Shown here in pieces: positions 27,505 to 37,511 of a stretch of DNA of 57,866 bases (position 1 is its first letter; each line of letters starts with the position of its first letter). Origin of the DNA: Polynucleobacter sp. (lineage in GTDB: Bacteria; Pseudomonadota; Gammaproteobacteria; Burkholderiales; Burkholderiaceae); the NCBI GenBank assembly GCA_016462905.1, contig JAEMSI010000001.1, forward strand, positions 1 to 57,866, written 5' to 3'. Both the position numbers and the translations under genes were made by a program. The notes beneath the pieces were generated by a model. That model was not told where the DNA came from, searched no databases, and worked only from the letters and a program-made list of their open reading frames with translations.

Positions 27505-28811
27505 TGGATGATCAAATATTAGGCCTAGTTGGGCTGGCGGTTTTATTGGTAGCCATTTTTATTGGTTTTCCAATCGCCTTTACCTTAGGAGCAATTGCGA
27601 TTCTGATGGGTTTCATCGCTTTGGGGCCAGTCGTTTTTGATTTGGCAATCTTACAAACACTTTCGGTGATGCAGGACAGTGTTTTAGCTTCGATTCCATT
27701 CTTTCTTTTTATGGGTTTTTTATTGGAACAGTCGGGCTTGATGGAGCGTCTATTTAGCTCCGTGCAGCAGTTATTTGCGGGGGTAAGAGGGTCCTTGTAT
27801 TTAGCTGTGATTATCACAGCCACTATTTTTGCCGCCGCCACTGGCATTGTTGGTTCATCCGTAACTCTATTGGGTGTGATGGCGGCACCATCGATGATTA
27901 AGAGTGGCTACGATACCCGCATGTCTGCTGGTGCGATTACCGCAGGCGGGACGCTGGGCATCTTAATACCACCCTCGGTGATGTTAATTGTGATGGGCCC
28001 TGTTGTCGGAATCCCTGCCACCGATTTATTTGCAGCAGCGGTATTACCGGGTTTAATGTTGTCAGGCTTATTTGCTAGTTATTGCATGGTGCGTTGCTGG
28101 CTTAATCCAGCCTTAGGGCCTGCACTTGCCCCTGAATTAAGAGCTAAATCACTTAAGCCGGTTTTGATTGATTTGGCGATTGGTATTGCGCCTGTGATTG
28201 TGGTTTTGTTTGCCACCTTGGGTGTGATTTTAATGGGTATTGCAACCCCTACCGATGCGGGCGCAGTGGGTTGCGTTGCGACCTTCATTTTGACCATGCT
28301 TTCGGGTAGGATGAGCTTTGCGAAGATGAAGAAGTGCATCATGTCTACCCTCGAAATTTCAAGCATGATTCTATTATTAGTAACAACCTCGAATTTATTT
28401 GGCGCAGTATTTTCACGTCTGGGTAGCGCGGATTTAATTGCTAATTTATTAACTTCGTTGCCAGTTCCGCCCATGGTGATGCTAATTTTAATTTTGCTCC
28501 TGATTTTTTTATTAGGATGGCCTTTGGAATGGGTCCCTATCGTTTTAATTGTGGTGCCGATTTTTCTGCCCATCATTAAGGCAGCGGGAATCGATCTTAT
28601 TTGGTTTAGTACCCTCGTTGCGGTTACCCTCCAAACCGCCTGGCTTTCACCGCCAGTGGCTTTGTCGGCTTATTTCTTAAAAGGGGTAGCTCCCACTTGG
28701 AAAATTAGCGACATTTATGCCGGAATGTCGCAGTTTATGATTTTGCAGGTGATTGGGGTGATTTTGCTGCTACTTTTCCCTCAATTAGCTACTTGGCTCC
28801 CATCACTCTAA
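27504..28811 (+). CDS. TRAP transporter large permease (DctM)
   Basis: Polytopic; SIPFFLFMGFLLEQSGLMERLF, AGGTLGILIPPSVMLIVMG motifs. Confidence 0.95.
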   Translation: MDDQILGLVGLAVLLVAIFIGFPIAFTLGAIAILMGFIALGPVVFDLAILQTLSVMQDSVLASIPFFLFMGFLLEQSGLMERLFSSVQQLFAGVRGSLYLAVIITATIFAAATGIVGSSVTLLGVMAAPSMIKSGYDTRMSAGAITAGGTLGILIPPSVMLIVMGPVVGIPATDLFAAAVLPGLMLSGLFASYCMVRCWLNPALGPALAPELRAKSLKPVLIDLAIGIAPVIVVLFATLGVILMGIATPTDAGAVGCVATFILTMLSGRMSFAKMKKCIMSTLEISSMILLLVTTSNLFGAVFSRLGSADLIANLLTSLPVPPMVMLILILLLIFLLGWPLEWVPIVLIVVPIFLPIIKAAGIDLIWFSTLVAVTLQTAWLSPPVALSAYFLKGVAPTWKISDIYAGMSQFMILQVIGVILLLLFPQLATWLPSL

Positions 28812-28957
28812 AACCGAATTTTTTGATTTGAATTAACCCTGTTCTGTCAGGGCTTGATTTAGCTCTGTTATTCAAGGCAAACTTGGTCTATATTGTAGGA
28901 AATGCAATATTGCGGGCGCGCCTTGCCGCCGAGTAGCAGGGCAGAAAGGAGAATCGG

Positions 28958-29533
28958 GTGTTAAGCATTTTGAAGTTAGATGCTGGCGGTATTCCCCAGT
29001 GCTGGGTTAATGCTGAAGAGGCTACCAAGCACTATGCAGACGATAGCGTCCTTTGGACCCTAGGAGATCCTATCACGGTAATGCGGGGCGGCATCTCGCG
29101 CCTCACAGGCAAACAATCCATTATTGAGCTGCACTCGATTATTGCAGTTAAAGGCTCCGCCAAAATTAATCTGTTCGACGTGGTTCCAGGCATTACAAAA
29201 CGAAAGCTCTATCGACGCGATCGTGGCTTATGTGCTTATTGTGGTGATCGCATTTCTGAGGGCGATGCTGAAGCAGAACATATCACTCCCAATTCCAAAG
29301 GGGGTAAATACAACTGGATGAATTTAGTCGTGTCTTGCAGGCCCTGCAATCAACGTAAAGGCGATCGAACCCCTGAAAAAGCAGGAATGACACTTTTGTA
29401 TGCGCCTTACACGCCTAGTCTTTACGAAGATATGATTTTAAAAGGGCGTAACATTTTGGCCGATCAAATGGATTTTCTTTCCGCCAATTTACCCAAAGAA
29501 AGCCGATTGCTCCAAGGCCCACTCTGGGATTGA
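28958..29533 (+). CDS. HNH endonuclease
   Basis: CAYCGDRISEGDAEAEHITPNSKGGKYNWMNLVVSCRPCNQRKGDRTPEKAG. Confidence 0.92.
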   Translation: MLSILKLDAGGIPQCWVNAEEATKHYADDSVLWTLGDPITVMRGGISRLTGKQSIIELHSIIAVKGSAKINLFDVVPGITKRKLYRRDRGLCAYCGDRISEGDAEAEHITPNSKGGKYNWMNLVVSCRPCNQRKGDRTPEKAGMTLLYAPYTPSLYEDMILKGRNILADQMDFLSANLPKESRLLQGPLWD

Positions 29534-29546
29534 TTGAGTTTTACGT

Positions 29547-30530
29547 TTGCCGATTTTAAATACGCGCTGGATAGTAGCGATAGCCATCGTGCTATCGATT
29601 TTGGGCCACCTTATCTTTATTTTTGGCGCCCCCAATTTTCTTTTTTCAAATTACAAGCAATTAGAAGACAAAGATCCCTCGCTGCTGGCTGTCTTAAAGG
29701 TTGAGACAGTTAAAAAAATTCAACTCCTAAAAAAAGAAAACCAAGATGTAGATCCCAAGACTAACATTGATGCTATATCGGCCAATCTACCTGGGATTGG
29801 TAGTCAAACTGAAAATGGTGAAGGCAAGGGTGGTGGGCAAGCATTTCGTTTACCGCCAGAAGGCATTTACTATTACGATGCTTTTCTCGATGGACAGGTT
29901 CTGCAGAGAGCTCGAATTGAATGGTCTGTAGGTAAAGAGGGCTATCGTTTGCATGTTCATATCCCCTATGCTTTTGTCGGCCCTTTTATTTTTGAATCGA
30001 CTGGCAAGATTGATCAATACGGCTTAGCACCTTCTCAATACGTGGTTCGCATTGGCGAGAAACCCCCTCGCATTACGCGTTTTGATCGGCAAGGCGAGGG
30101 TGGCAAAGTTTTCTTTTCTGAAAAGCCCGAGCTTAGTCCTGATATTTTGCCGGGCACGCAAGACCGCTTTAGTTTAATGATGCAGTTTGCCTCTTTACTT
30201 GCTGGCGACGATAGTATCGATCAAGCTGGCACGGTTCGCGAGGTTCCAGTCGCCGGGATTGATTCAGTCGATGTTTTAAAGTTTCAGAGCCAAGGCGAGA
30301 TGATTTCAGATGCGGTGCCATCTTTGGGTCCAACTGCTTTAAGACGCTATATTATGTTGCCCAGAAAAGATAAAGATCCCTTAAGTCGCAACGATATTTG
30401 GTTTGTCAAAGATTTTGATTGGGTACCAGGACGAATTCGCTTGGTAACAGAGAAGGGCAGAACCTTCGAGCTGATTTTGGTTCAGCGGGACGCGTTGGGA
30501 CTGGGGATCAATGGTAAACCCGTGAATTAA
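29547..30530 (+). CDS. DUF3108 domain-containing protein
   Basis: PEGIYYYDAFLDGQVLQRARIEWSVGKEGYRLHV...GKIDQYGLAPSQY; single N-terminal TM helix; TTG start. Confidence 0.8.
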   Translation: MPILNTRWIVAIAIVLSILGHLIFIFGAPNFLFSNYKQLEDKDPSLLAVLKVETVKKIQLLKKENQDVDPKTNIDAISANLPGIGSQTENGEGKGGGQAFRLPPEGIYYYDAFLDGQVLQRARIEWSVGKEGYRLHVHIPYAFVGPFIFESTGKIDQYGLAPSQYVVRIGEKPPRITRFDRQGEGGKVFFSEKPELSPDILPGTQDRFSLMMQFASLLAGDDSIDQAGTVREVPVAGIDSVDVLKFQSQGEMISDAVPSLGPTALRRYIMLPRKDKDPLSRNDIWFVKDFDWVPGRIRLVTEKGRTFELILVQRDALGLGINGKPVN

Positions 30531-31006
30531 GCCCTTTTAGACGCCTCATTTTGCATTAAGGTATTAATCATGCTGTAAAGCACTGCGGCTGATAAGGACG
30601 CTGAGAAAATACCTGTAAACGAGATAAATATCGGTAATATCTGCCAATTTTGGGGCACAACGAAGGAGGTAGTTCCGACGGTAGTGTAATAGGCGCCTAT
30701 GTAGTAGAAGGCATGTAAATCGTTATCGAAAACCTTTAGCCCAATTACCGTATAGGTCCAAATTAAGATATCGAGAAAATGGGTGCATAGTATCAGCCCT
30801 GTCGCAATCATATAGGTGAGTATGGAGAGTACTCTGTTACCCCCACCATGAATTAAGCGGATGCAAGAGTGAAAGATTTTGCCGATCAGCAAAATACAAA
30901 CACCGTGCAATGTAAGCATTCCCACGGCAATTGCCAATGGCTCATAGTGCTCCGTTGCTGCTTTTACTGTGATTAAAACATCGATTAATTTAGGGAGGGA
31001 ATCCAT
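30527..31006 (-). CDS. Small membrane protein with ion-channel (Ion_trans_2-like) pore region
   Basis: IGAYYTTVGTTSFVVPQNWQILPIFISFTGIFSASLSAAVLY pore-loop plus inner helix pattern. Confidence 0.7.
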   Translation of the reverse strand: MDSLPKLIDVLITVKAATEHYEPLAIAVGMLTLHGVCILLIGKIFHSCIRLIHGGGNRVLSILTYMIATGLILCTHFLDILIWTYTVIGLKVFDNDLHAFYYIGAYYTTVGTTSFVVPQNWQILPIFISFTGIFSASLSAAVLYSMINTLMQNEASKRA

Positions 31007-31124
31007 TGCTTTCTTAGTCTAATCCTCGAGTATGATCTGGTTTACTATCTTGTTTGACATAATAATGATTATACGCAGATTAAATGAGGTTAAATCAATC
31101 AATATATGGCTTCTAGCCTGTAAC

Positions 31125-31874
31125 TTATGGTGATTTATTTTCCGCTACTGGCTTCACCATACTGACGTAATCGGCTTTATAAAGCTTCTTCCAACGCGCC
31201 ATTAAGCCGTCGCGGATTTCAGTTTGATTAAACATGTCGGCAACATCAATCGCCGTGTAATCGCGTTCATTGCGGACCCGAATATCTGCACCCCGTTGTA
31301 GCAATAACAGCACCAAATCAATATTCCCAGAACGAACCGCCATCATCAGTGGCGTAGATCCATAGGGGCTTAAAGAATCCACTTTGGCGCCCTTATCGAT
31401 CAGAAATTCAGCCATTTTTAAGTGGCCATTGGTGCAGGCGTAATGCAAAGGTGTCCAGCCTGATTTATTGACGTTAACGGCCTTTTTATCGACCAAATAT
31501 TGGACCTCGGTAAGATAGTTATTGTAGGCCGCCATCATTAAGAGGTTTTCACCAGCCATATTGGGCCGGTCTAAATCAACATCTTTGAGGTTGACTAAGT
31601 AATCTAGGGTTTTGCGAGAATTCTCCTTGACCGCTACAACCACCAGTGGATCACCGTTGCGACTGAGGGTATTGGGGTTGATTTTGCTAGGAACCAGTTC
31701 TTTGACAGTCTTAATGTCGTCAAATTTAATGGCTTTAGTGATTTCATCCACCTGTTCGAGGGTTTGAGCTTGGGCATTGAAAGAAATCAAAACATGACAA
31801 GCGAATAAAAAAGAGCTTAAAACTAGACCAAATAAGGTCAATTGCACCGGATTTTTCCTAATTTGATATCTCAT
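31125..31874 (-). CDS. Exported ankyrin repeat protein
   Basis: SGWTPLHYACTNGHLKMAEFLIDKGAKVDSLSPYGSTPLMMAVRSGNIDLVLLLLQRGADIRVRNERDYTAID. Confidence 0.93.
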   Translation of the reverse strand: MRYQIRKNPVQLTLFGLVLSSFLFACHVLISFNAQAQTLEQVDEITKAIKFDDIKTVKELVPSKINPNTLSRNGDPLVVVAVKENSRKTLDYLVNLKDVDLDRPNMAGENLLMMAAYNNYLTEVQYLVDKKAVNVNKSGWTPLHYACTNGHLKMAEFLIDKGAKVDSLSPYGSTPLMMAVRSGNIDLVLLLLQRGADIRVRNERDYTAIDVADMFNQTEIRDGLMARWKKLYKADYVSMVKPVAENKSP

Positions 31875-32659
31875 ATAACGCTTCTATTAATTTGAAAACA
31901 TTGAAAAAAATTCTCTGTTGTCTGATTCGCCAGCTGCTCGATTGAGATGCCTCTTAAATCAGCAATACAACGCCCCACATGAGCCACCCAGGCTGGTTCA
32001 TTGGTTTTGCCTCGATGAGGTACTGGCGCCAAATAGGGCGAATCAGTCTCAATCAGGATTTTCTCCAACGGCAGGCGTTTACAAGTCTCTTGGAGTTCTT
32101 TGGCATTCTTAAAGCTCACAATCCCCGAAAAAGAGATATAAAAGCCTAAATCGAGGGCTGCGGTAGCCACCTCATAGCTTTCGGTAAAGCAATGCATCAC
32201 CCCGCCGATTTGCTGAGCGCCCTCCTCGCGCATAATTTTTAGGGTGTCGCTCGAAGCCGAGCGGGTATGAATGATTAAAGGCTTTTTCGCTGCAATCGCA
32301 GCGCGAATATGAGTACGAAAGCGATCCCGTTGCCACTCCATCGATTCATAAGAACGATCGGCACTTCGATAGTAATCAAGGCCGGTTTCGCCAATAGCGA
32401 TAATTTTGGGGTGTTTGGCAGCGTCGACTAAAAACTCAAGGCTGGGTTCGGGGGTATCTTCATAATCAGGATGTACGCCCACCGAAGCGAATAAATGAGG
32501 ATAGGTTTCAGCCAACTTTTTCACCCTCGGGAAATCGGGCAAATCAACCGAGATGCATAAAGCATGACTTACCTTAGCATCCACCATATTGGCTAATATT
32601 TCGGGTAAGCGTTCTTGAAACTCGGGAAAATCGAGGTGGCAATGCGAATCAATAAACAT
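31871..32659 (-). CDS. TatD family metal-dependent hydrolase
   Basis: MFIDSHCHLDFPEF, IGETGLDYY, IIHTRSA, HCFTES, ETDSPYLAPVPHRGKTNEP. Confidence 0.95.
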   Translation of the reverse strand: MFIDSHCHLDFPEFQERLPEILANMVDAKVSHALCISVDLPDFPRVKKLAETYPHLFASVGVHPDYEDTPEPSLEFLVDAAKHPKIIAIGETGLDYYRSADRSYESMEWQRDRFRTHIRAAIAAKKPLIIHTRSASSDTLKIMREEGAQQIGGVMHCFTESYEVATAALDLGFYISFSGIVSFKNAKELQETCKRLPLEKILIETDSPYLAPVPHRGKTNEPAWVAHVGRCIADLRGISIEQLANQTTENFFQCFQINRSVI

Positions 32660-32704
32660 ACCGCAATTTTAGTCCGCTAGTGACTTTTTGACCTAATAGA
32701 TGGA

Positions 32705-33889
32705 TTAAGCCTCAAAGATTTGTTGATATTGCGTCAATAAACTCTCGAGTTGAATGCGGGTTGAGAGCGGATGATTCTCGTGACGCCTCGCTTCGATTAA
32801 TTGTTTCCATAAGCGCATTAATTGAATTAAATTGGCTTGCGCTGCAAGAGCATCAATTTGTTTTGCGTGACGAGGGTAATAACGCTGTTGTTTTGCCTGC
32901 GCCGCCGTTTGAATATCGCTAAGCCAGCGTTGCATTGTATTTAATAAGGATGAATATGGTGCCTTATGAATTTTCTCAGCACACTCTAGCCAAGGGATAT
33001 CACGTCCTTTACTTAAAGCCTCGAGCAAGATAGGAGTGGCTGCGGTAGCCAAAATAAGCGGGTCTTTGTCGTTATCGGAACGTTTCGCCAAAATAAAATC
33101 GCGCGCTGCTAATGGAGCGCCGCCTTGTTCGTCTAAGGCATTTTCAATTTCATGGGGTCCTAGCTTTAGATTTTTTTGACCCTCCAATTGCGCTTGTAGC
33201 CAAATTAAAGCCTCCTCACGCATGGGTCTTGGCATCGCAATCAGTTGGCAGCGCGAACGAATCGTTGGCATCACTCGATCCAGTCGATCGGCAACCAAAA
33301 TAAATAGCGTCTTTGGGTTAGGCTCTTCAAGCGATTTTAGTAAGGCATTAGCAGCTTCGACTCGGAGAAGCTCTAGTGGATAAATAAGCAATACGCGATA
33401 CCCTCCTCGATGCGAGCCAATTCCCATCGACTGAATGGCGGCTAGACTTTGTTCCATCCGAATAAAACCGCTTTGTTTTTTTTCTTTAGGCTCGGTAGCG
33501 ATATCGGCAGATTCGGCCTCTAGCTTGGGACTCTCGGGCTCTTCGTCACCAAGCATCTCGCTCGATTTTTCTAAACCCTCTAGAGCGGCGTGCGGTAGTT
33601 TTTTACGATATGTTTGTGGAACCAAGGCAATCAAGTCCGGATGATTGCCCGTTTCAAACCAACGGCAAGCTTCGCACTGTTTACATGGTTTTGTTCCTGC
33701 GCTCAATAAATCCGCTTCGCATAACAAAGATTGCGCTAAATGAATTGCAAAATCAAACTTACCAATTCCTGCTTGACCATGTAAAAGCAGGGCTTGAGGC
33801 ATTGACTCTAAATCGAATTTTTTTTGAATGATTTCAAACCAGGGATATATCTGATCGAACGATTTTGAATGATTAAGAATTTCTATCAC
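32705..33889 (-). CDS. holB: DNA polymerase III subunit delta'
   Basis: ALLLHGQAGIGKFDFAIHLAQSLLC, CKQCEACRWFETGNHPDL, LKSLEEPNPKTLFILVADRLDRVMPTIRSRCQ. Confidence 0.95.
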   Translation of the reverse strand: MIEILNHSKSFDQIYPWFEIIQKKFDLESMPQALLLHGQAGIGKFDFAIHLAQSLLCEADLLSAGTKPCKQCEACRWFETGNHPDLIALVPQTYRKKLPHAALEGLEKSSEMLGDEEPESPKLEAESADIATEPKEKKQSGFIRMEQSLAAIQSMGIGSHRGGYRVLLIYPLELLRVEAANALLKSLEEPNPKTLFILVADRLDRVMPTIRSRCQLIAMPRPMREEALIWLQAQLEGQKNLKLGPHEIENALDEQGGAPLAARDFILAKRSDNDKDPLILATAATPILLEALSKGRDIPWLECAEKIHKAPYSSLLNTMQRWLSDIQTAAQAKQQRYYPRHAKQIDALAAQANLIQLMRLWKQLIEARRHENHPLSTRIQLESLLTQYQQIFEA

Positions 33890-33932
33890 GACGCTTAATA
33901 GTTAAAATTAATCGATAACGTAGTGGCCAAGA

Positions 33933-34568
33933 TTAAATGCTCAGCTGAATGGCTTGCAGTTGAGCCCAGATCAAATCAGGGCTTTGGTCTGCATTCATAA
34001 TCACAAAACGGGTTGGGTCTGCTTTGGCTCTGCGTAAATATTCTTGACGAACCCGCTCAAAAAAATCCAAATCCATCTGCTCAAACTTATCGGGCGCACG
34101 CGCTTGCGATCGGCGCGACTCAGCCACAGTTCCAGGCAAATCAAACAAAATAGTTAAATCGGGTTCAATGACATCATTTCCCCTACCCTGCACCCATTTC
34201 TCAAGGGCATCGAGCTTATCAAGGCTCAGCCCCCTACCTCCACCCTGATAGGCAAAACTAGCATCCGTAAAGCGATCCGAAACGACAATATGACCTTTCG
34301 CCAGGGCGGGCTCAATAACTGCCGCTAAATGCTCACGACGAGCGGCAAACATCAATAAGGCCTCGGTTTCTAAATGCATGGGGGTGTTTAAAAGCATGCC
34401 GCGCAATTGCTCACCTAAAGTAGTGCCACCCGGCTCACGGGTCATGATCAGTTCGCGCTCTGGATATTGGCTTTTCACCCAAGCAGCAAAACGCTCTAAA
34501 TGCGTACTTTTACCAGCACCATCAATACCCTCAAAACTAATAAAAAAACCAGGTTTGTTTGCAGACAT
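33933..34568 (-). CDS. tmk: Thymidylate kinase
   Basis: [57 protein letters not shown]. Confidence 0.97.
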   Translation of the reverse strand: MSANKPGFFISFEGIDGAGKSTHLERFAAWVKSQYPERELIMTREPGGTTLGEQLRGMLLNTPMHLETEALLMFAARREHLAAVIEPALAKGHIVVSDRFTDASFAYQGGGRGLSLDKLDALEKWVQGRGNDVIEPDLTILFDLPGTVAESRRSQARAPDKFEQMDLDFFERVRQEYLRRAKADPTRFVIMNADQSPDLIWAQLQAIQLSI

Positions 34569-34582
34569 ATTCGTATGGATGT

Positions 34583-35638
34583 TTAGGGAGAATTCTTCTT
34601 GCGTTGATAGCGATCAACCGCTTTCTCGTGCTCACTTAAAGACTCCGAAAAATGACTAGAACCATCTCCTTTGGCAACAAAGTAAAGGGCTTTGCTATTG
34701 GCGGGGCTGGCTGCAGCTATTAACGATTCTCGACTGGGCATGGCAATGGGTGTGGGGGTTAAACCTGTGTGAATATAAGTATTGTAGGGAGTATTTCGAA
34801 GCAGATCAGCTTTGCGGATATTGCCATCAAATTTAGGTCCGATTCCATAAATCACAGTGGGATCGGTTTGTAATCGCATTCCCTTGTTTAGGCGATTATG
34901 AAATACCGCAGAAATAAGGTCACGCTCGCTAGCCTGCCCCGTTTCTTTTTCAATGATGGATGCCAGAATAAGTAATTCATAGGTACTTTTTAAAGGTGGC
35001 ACTAAAGGCTTTTCATTTTCAAGCGATTTCAGTTGTTTTTGCATCGCAGCCAAACTGCGTTTATAAATGCTGAGATCACTATCATCCGGATCAAATAAAT
35101 AGGTATCGGGTAAAAGCCAGCCCTCTAGGCTTGAGCCTGTCAAACCCAAAGCCTCAAGCAATTGTTTTGTATGCCACCCTTTCGTTTCATGGATTAAGGC
35201 GGGGTGTTGATTGATGATTTCTTGAACCTGCCAAATCGTCATGCCGGGAATAATTTTGATCGCTTCACGAACCCGATCGCCTCGACCCAGTTGCAACAAA
35301 ATACTGCCCATGCTCGAGCCAGGTTTAAAAATATATGTCCCCGGCTTTAACTTGCTGGCCACCCCTAAGGATCGAGCGCCAATCTGAAAAATCCATGCAG
35401 GGGCAATAATGCCTTGAGCTTGCAATTGATTAGCAATGCTCGAGATACCTGATTTAGGAACAATTTTGATGCGCAAAGCTGAGGCATCCAGATATTCTTT
35501 GCCCTGCGGCACTACCTGCACGGTAAATAAAGCCAAATAAAATAATCCAATACTGGCAATCAAAATCCCAATCATGCGATAGGCAAATTGAAAGCGCAGT
35601 TTTTTCGAACGAGACTTAAAAAGCAATTTTTTGCGCAT
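34583..35638 (-). CDS. mltG: Endolytic murein transglycosylase
   Basis: [62 protein letters not shown]. Confidence 0.96.
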   Translation of the reverse strand: MRKKLLFKSRSKKLRFQFAYRMIGILIASIGLFYLALFTVQVVPQGKEYLDASALRIKIVPKSGISSIANQLQAQGIIAPAWIFQIGARSLGVASKLKPGTYIFKPGSSMGSILLQLGRGDRVREAIKIIPGMTIWQVQEIINQHPALIHETKGWHTKQLLEALGLTGSSLEGWLLPDTYLFDPDDSDLSIYKRSLAAMQKQLKSLENEKPLVPPLKSTYELLILASIIEKETGQASERDLISAVFHNRLNKGMRLQTDPTVIYGIGPKFDGNIRKADLLRNTPYNTYIHTGLTPTPIAMPSRESLIAAASPANSKALYFVAKGDGSSHFSESLSEHEKAVDRYQRKKNSP

Positions 35639-35658
35639 AGGGCTATGATAAAAGCGTC

Positions 35659-36621
35659 ATGACATTGAACCTCACTAATTCCCCTACTTTATTAAACGAT
35701 TACGGCATCATTTTCGTCGAAGGTCCTGATGCGGCCAGTTTTTTGCAAAATCAGCTCACTAATTCGGTATTAGGCCTGAAACAGAATGCTTTAGAGACCA
35801 TTAGTCCGAATAGCGAGGTTCGGCTAGTCGGTTACTGCAGCGCTAAAGGCCGATTATTGGCGACCGCTTGGCTTAGCCTATATCAAAACGATCATGGTGA
35901 GGATTGCTTCGTACTATTTTTATCCAAGGACATTGCAGCCTCTTTTAGCAAGCGCTTATCGATGTTTGTTTTGCGCTCTAAAGTAAAAGTGATGGACATG
36001 AGCGACTCTTGGCAAGTGGGCGGAGTCATCGGCCTTGACTCTAGCTTTAATTTAAATGGGTTTGGAACTAAAGTCGGCATGTCACTTCCAGATTTGGTGT
36101 ATCAAGGAAAAAAATACCATCGTATTTTGCTGGCCGGCGATCGATTACAGATTACTGAAAATGCAACAAGCCTTTCTTTTTGGCAAGGCATCGAAATTGC
36201 CAGTGGAATTCCTCGTATTACCTCTGGCACTCAAGACTTGCTAGTGCCGCAGATGGTTAATTTTGAATCGGTGGGTGGCGTCGACTTTAAAAAAGGTTGT
36301 TACCCAGGTCAAGAAGTAGTGGCGCGCAGTCAATATCGGGGCGTTATTAAACGACGTCTGTTTATTGCAACGGCTGAATCTACAACTGAACTCAGTCGGC
36401 CAGGAACAGAATTATTTCACTCAGCCGATCCCGAGCAACCTGCCGGGCTTGTGATCTTGTCGGCCCCCCATTTCGATAATCCACAACAACTTGACCTGCA
36501 AATTGAGCTAAAGTTGGAGTTCGCTGAATCGCTCAAAACAGGCGCTTCACTGTGCCTTGGCAGCATCTCCGGACCCCGTCTGAGCCTTGAAAAACCGCCT
36601 TATTCGCTACTTGAAATTTAA
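35659..36621 (+). CDS. ygfZ: YgfZ/GcvT-like folate-binding protein
   Basis: GPDAASFLQNQLTNSV, KKGCYPGQEVVARSQYRGVIKRRL. Confidence 0.92.
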   Translation: MTLNLTNSPTLLNDYGIIFVEGPDAASFLQNQLTNSVLGLKQNALETISPNSEVRLVGYCSAKGRLLATAWLSLYQNDHGEDCFVLFLSKDIAASFSKRLSMFVLRSKVKVMDMSDSWQVGGVIGLDSSFNLNGFGTKVGMSLPDLVYQGKKYHRILLAGDRLQITENATSLSFWQGIEIASGIPRITSGTQDLLVPQMVNFESVGGVDFKKGCYPGQEVVARSQYRGVIKRRLFIATAESTTELSRPGTELFHSADPEQPAGLVILSAPHFDNPQQLDLQIELKLEFAESLKTGASLCLGSISGPRLSLEKPPYSLLEI

Positions 36622-36638
36622 TCAGGCATATTATTGGT

Positions 36639-37496
36639 ATGTGCCTTATTTTATTCTCCTGGAAATCACACCCTAAGTACCCTTTAGTGGTCGCTGCGAA
36701 TCGCGACGAGTTTTATGAGCGCGATACCTCGGGTATAGCTTGGTGGGAAGAAAAACCGCATATTCTGGCAGGACGCGATCGAGCTGATGTGCAAGGCAGT
36801 CCTGGAACCTGGTTAGGAATTACCAAAACAGGACGTTTTTCAGCGGTAACGAATGTCCGCTCGGCATCCGAAAAAAAACCCGATGCACGCACCCGCGGTG
36901 AATTGCCTTTACTCTTTTTAAGTGGTGAAGAAAAACCCAAAGAATTTATTCAGCAGCATTCCAAAAGGTTCGATGCCTATAACGGATTTAATTTATTAAT
37001 GGCCGACCTAAGTAATCCTGAGGAAGCTGAAATGCATTGGGTCAGCAATCGAATCCTCATGGGCAAATCGGTACGTCCTCGCAAAAGTTATAGTCCTCAA
37101 GCCTTAAATCCAGGTGTCTATGGTTTATCGAATGCGATGTTAGATACCCCTTGGCCCAAAGTGAATCACCGTATCTCGATATTTGCTCAAACCATTGCCA
37201 TGGATGACGGTGAGCTTAAAAATGCAGATCATTATTTGCGCTTATTAGCTGACCCCCATGAAGCTCCCGATCAAGAACTTCCAAATACAGGTGTTAGTCC
37301 AGAATGGGAGAAAGCGCTTTCGGCTGCATTTATTAAAACCCCTCATTACGGAACGCGTTCGAGCACCGTGCTGCGAGTTCGTTACGATGGCACCTTTGAA
37401 ATGGTTGAGCGTCGCTTTGATGCGAATGGCGTAGTGGCTCACGATGTGGTCACAGGGGGATTAATCGGCTCTCCTTGGGCCAATTATTCGATTTAA
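36639..37496 (+). CDS. NRDE (TANGO2-like) family protein
   Basis: MCLILFSWKSHPKYPLVVAANRDEFYERDTSGIAWWEE, GTWLGITKTGRFSAVTNVR. Confidence 0.95.
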   Translation: MCLILFSWKSHPKYPLVVAANRDEFYERDTSGIAWWEEKPHILAGRDRADVQGSPGTWLGITKTGRFSAVTNVRSASEKKPDARTRGELPLLFLSGEEKPKEFIQQHSKRFDAYNGFNLLMADLSNPEEAEMHWVSNRILMGKSVRPRKSYSPQALNPGVYGLSNAMLDTPWPKVNHRISIFAQTIAMDDGELKNADHYLRLLADPHEAPDQELPNTGVSPEWEKALSAAFIKTPHYGTRSSTVLRVRYDGTFEMVERRFDANGVVAHDVVTGGLIGSPWANYSI

Positions 37497-37511
37497 CAAT
37501 AGCGCTTTTAA

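Noticed and set aside
28079-28576. 165-aa minus-strand ORF
   Set aside because: Antisense to the TRAP DctM gene; low-complexity Lys/Ile/Thr composition typical of a shadow ORF of a hydrophobic protein.
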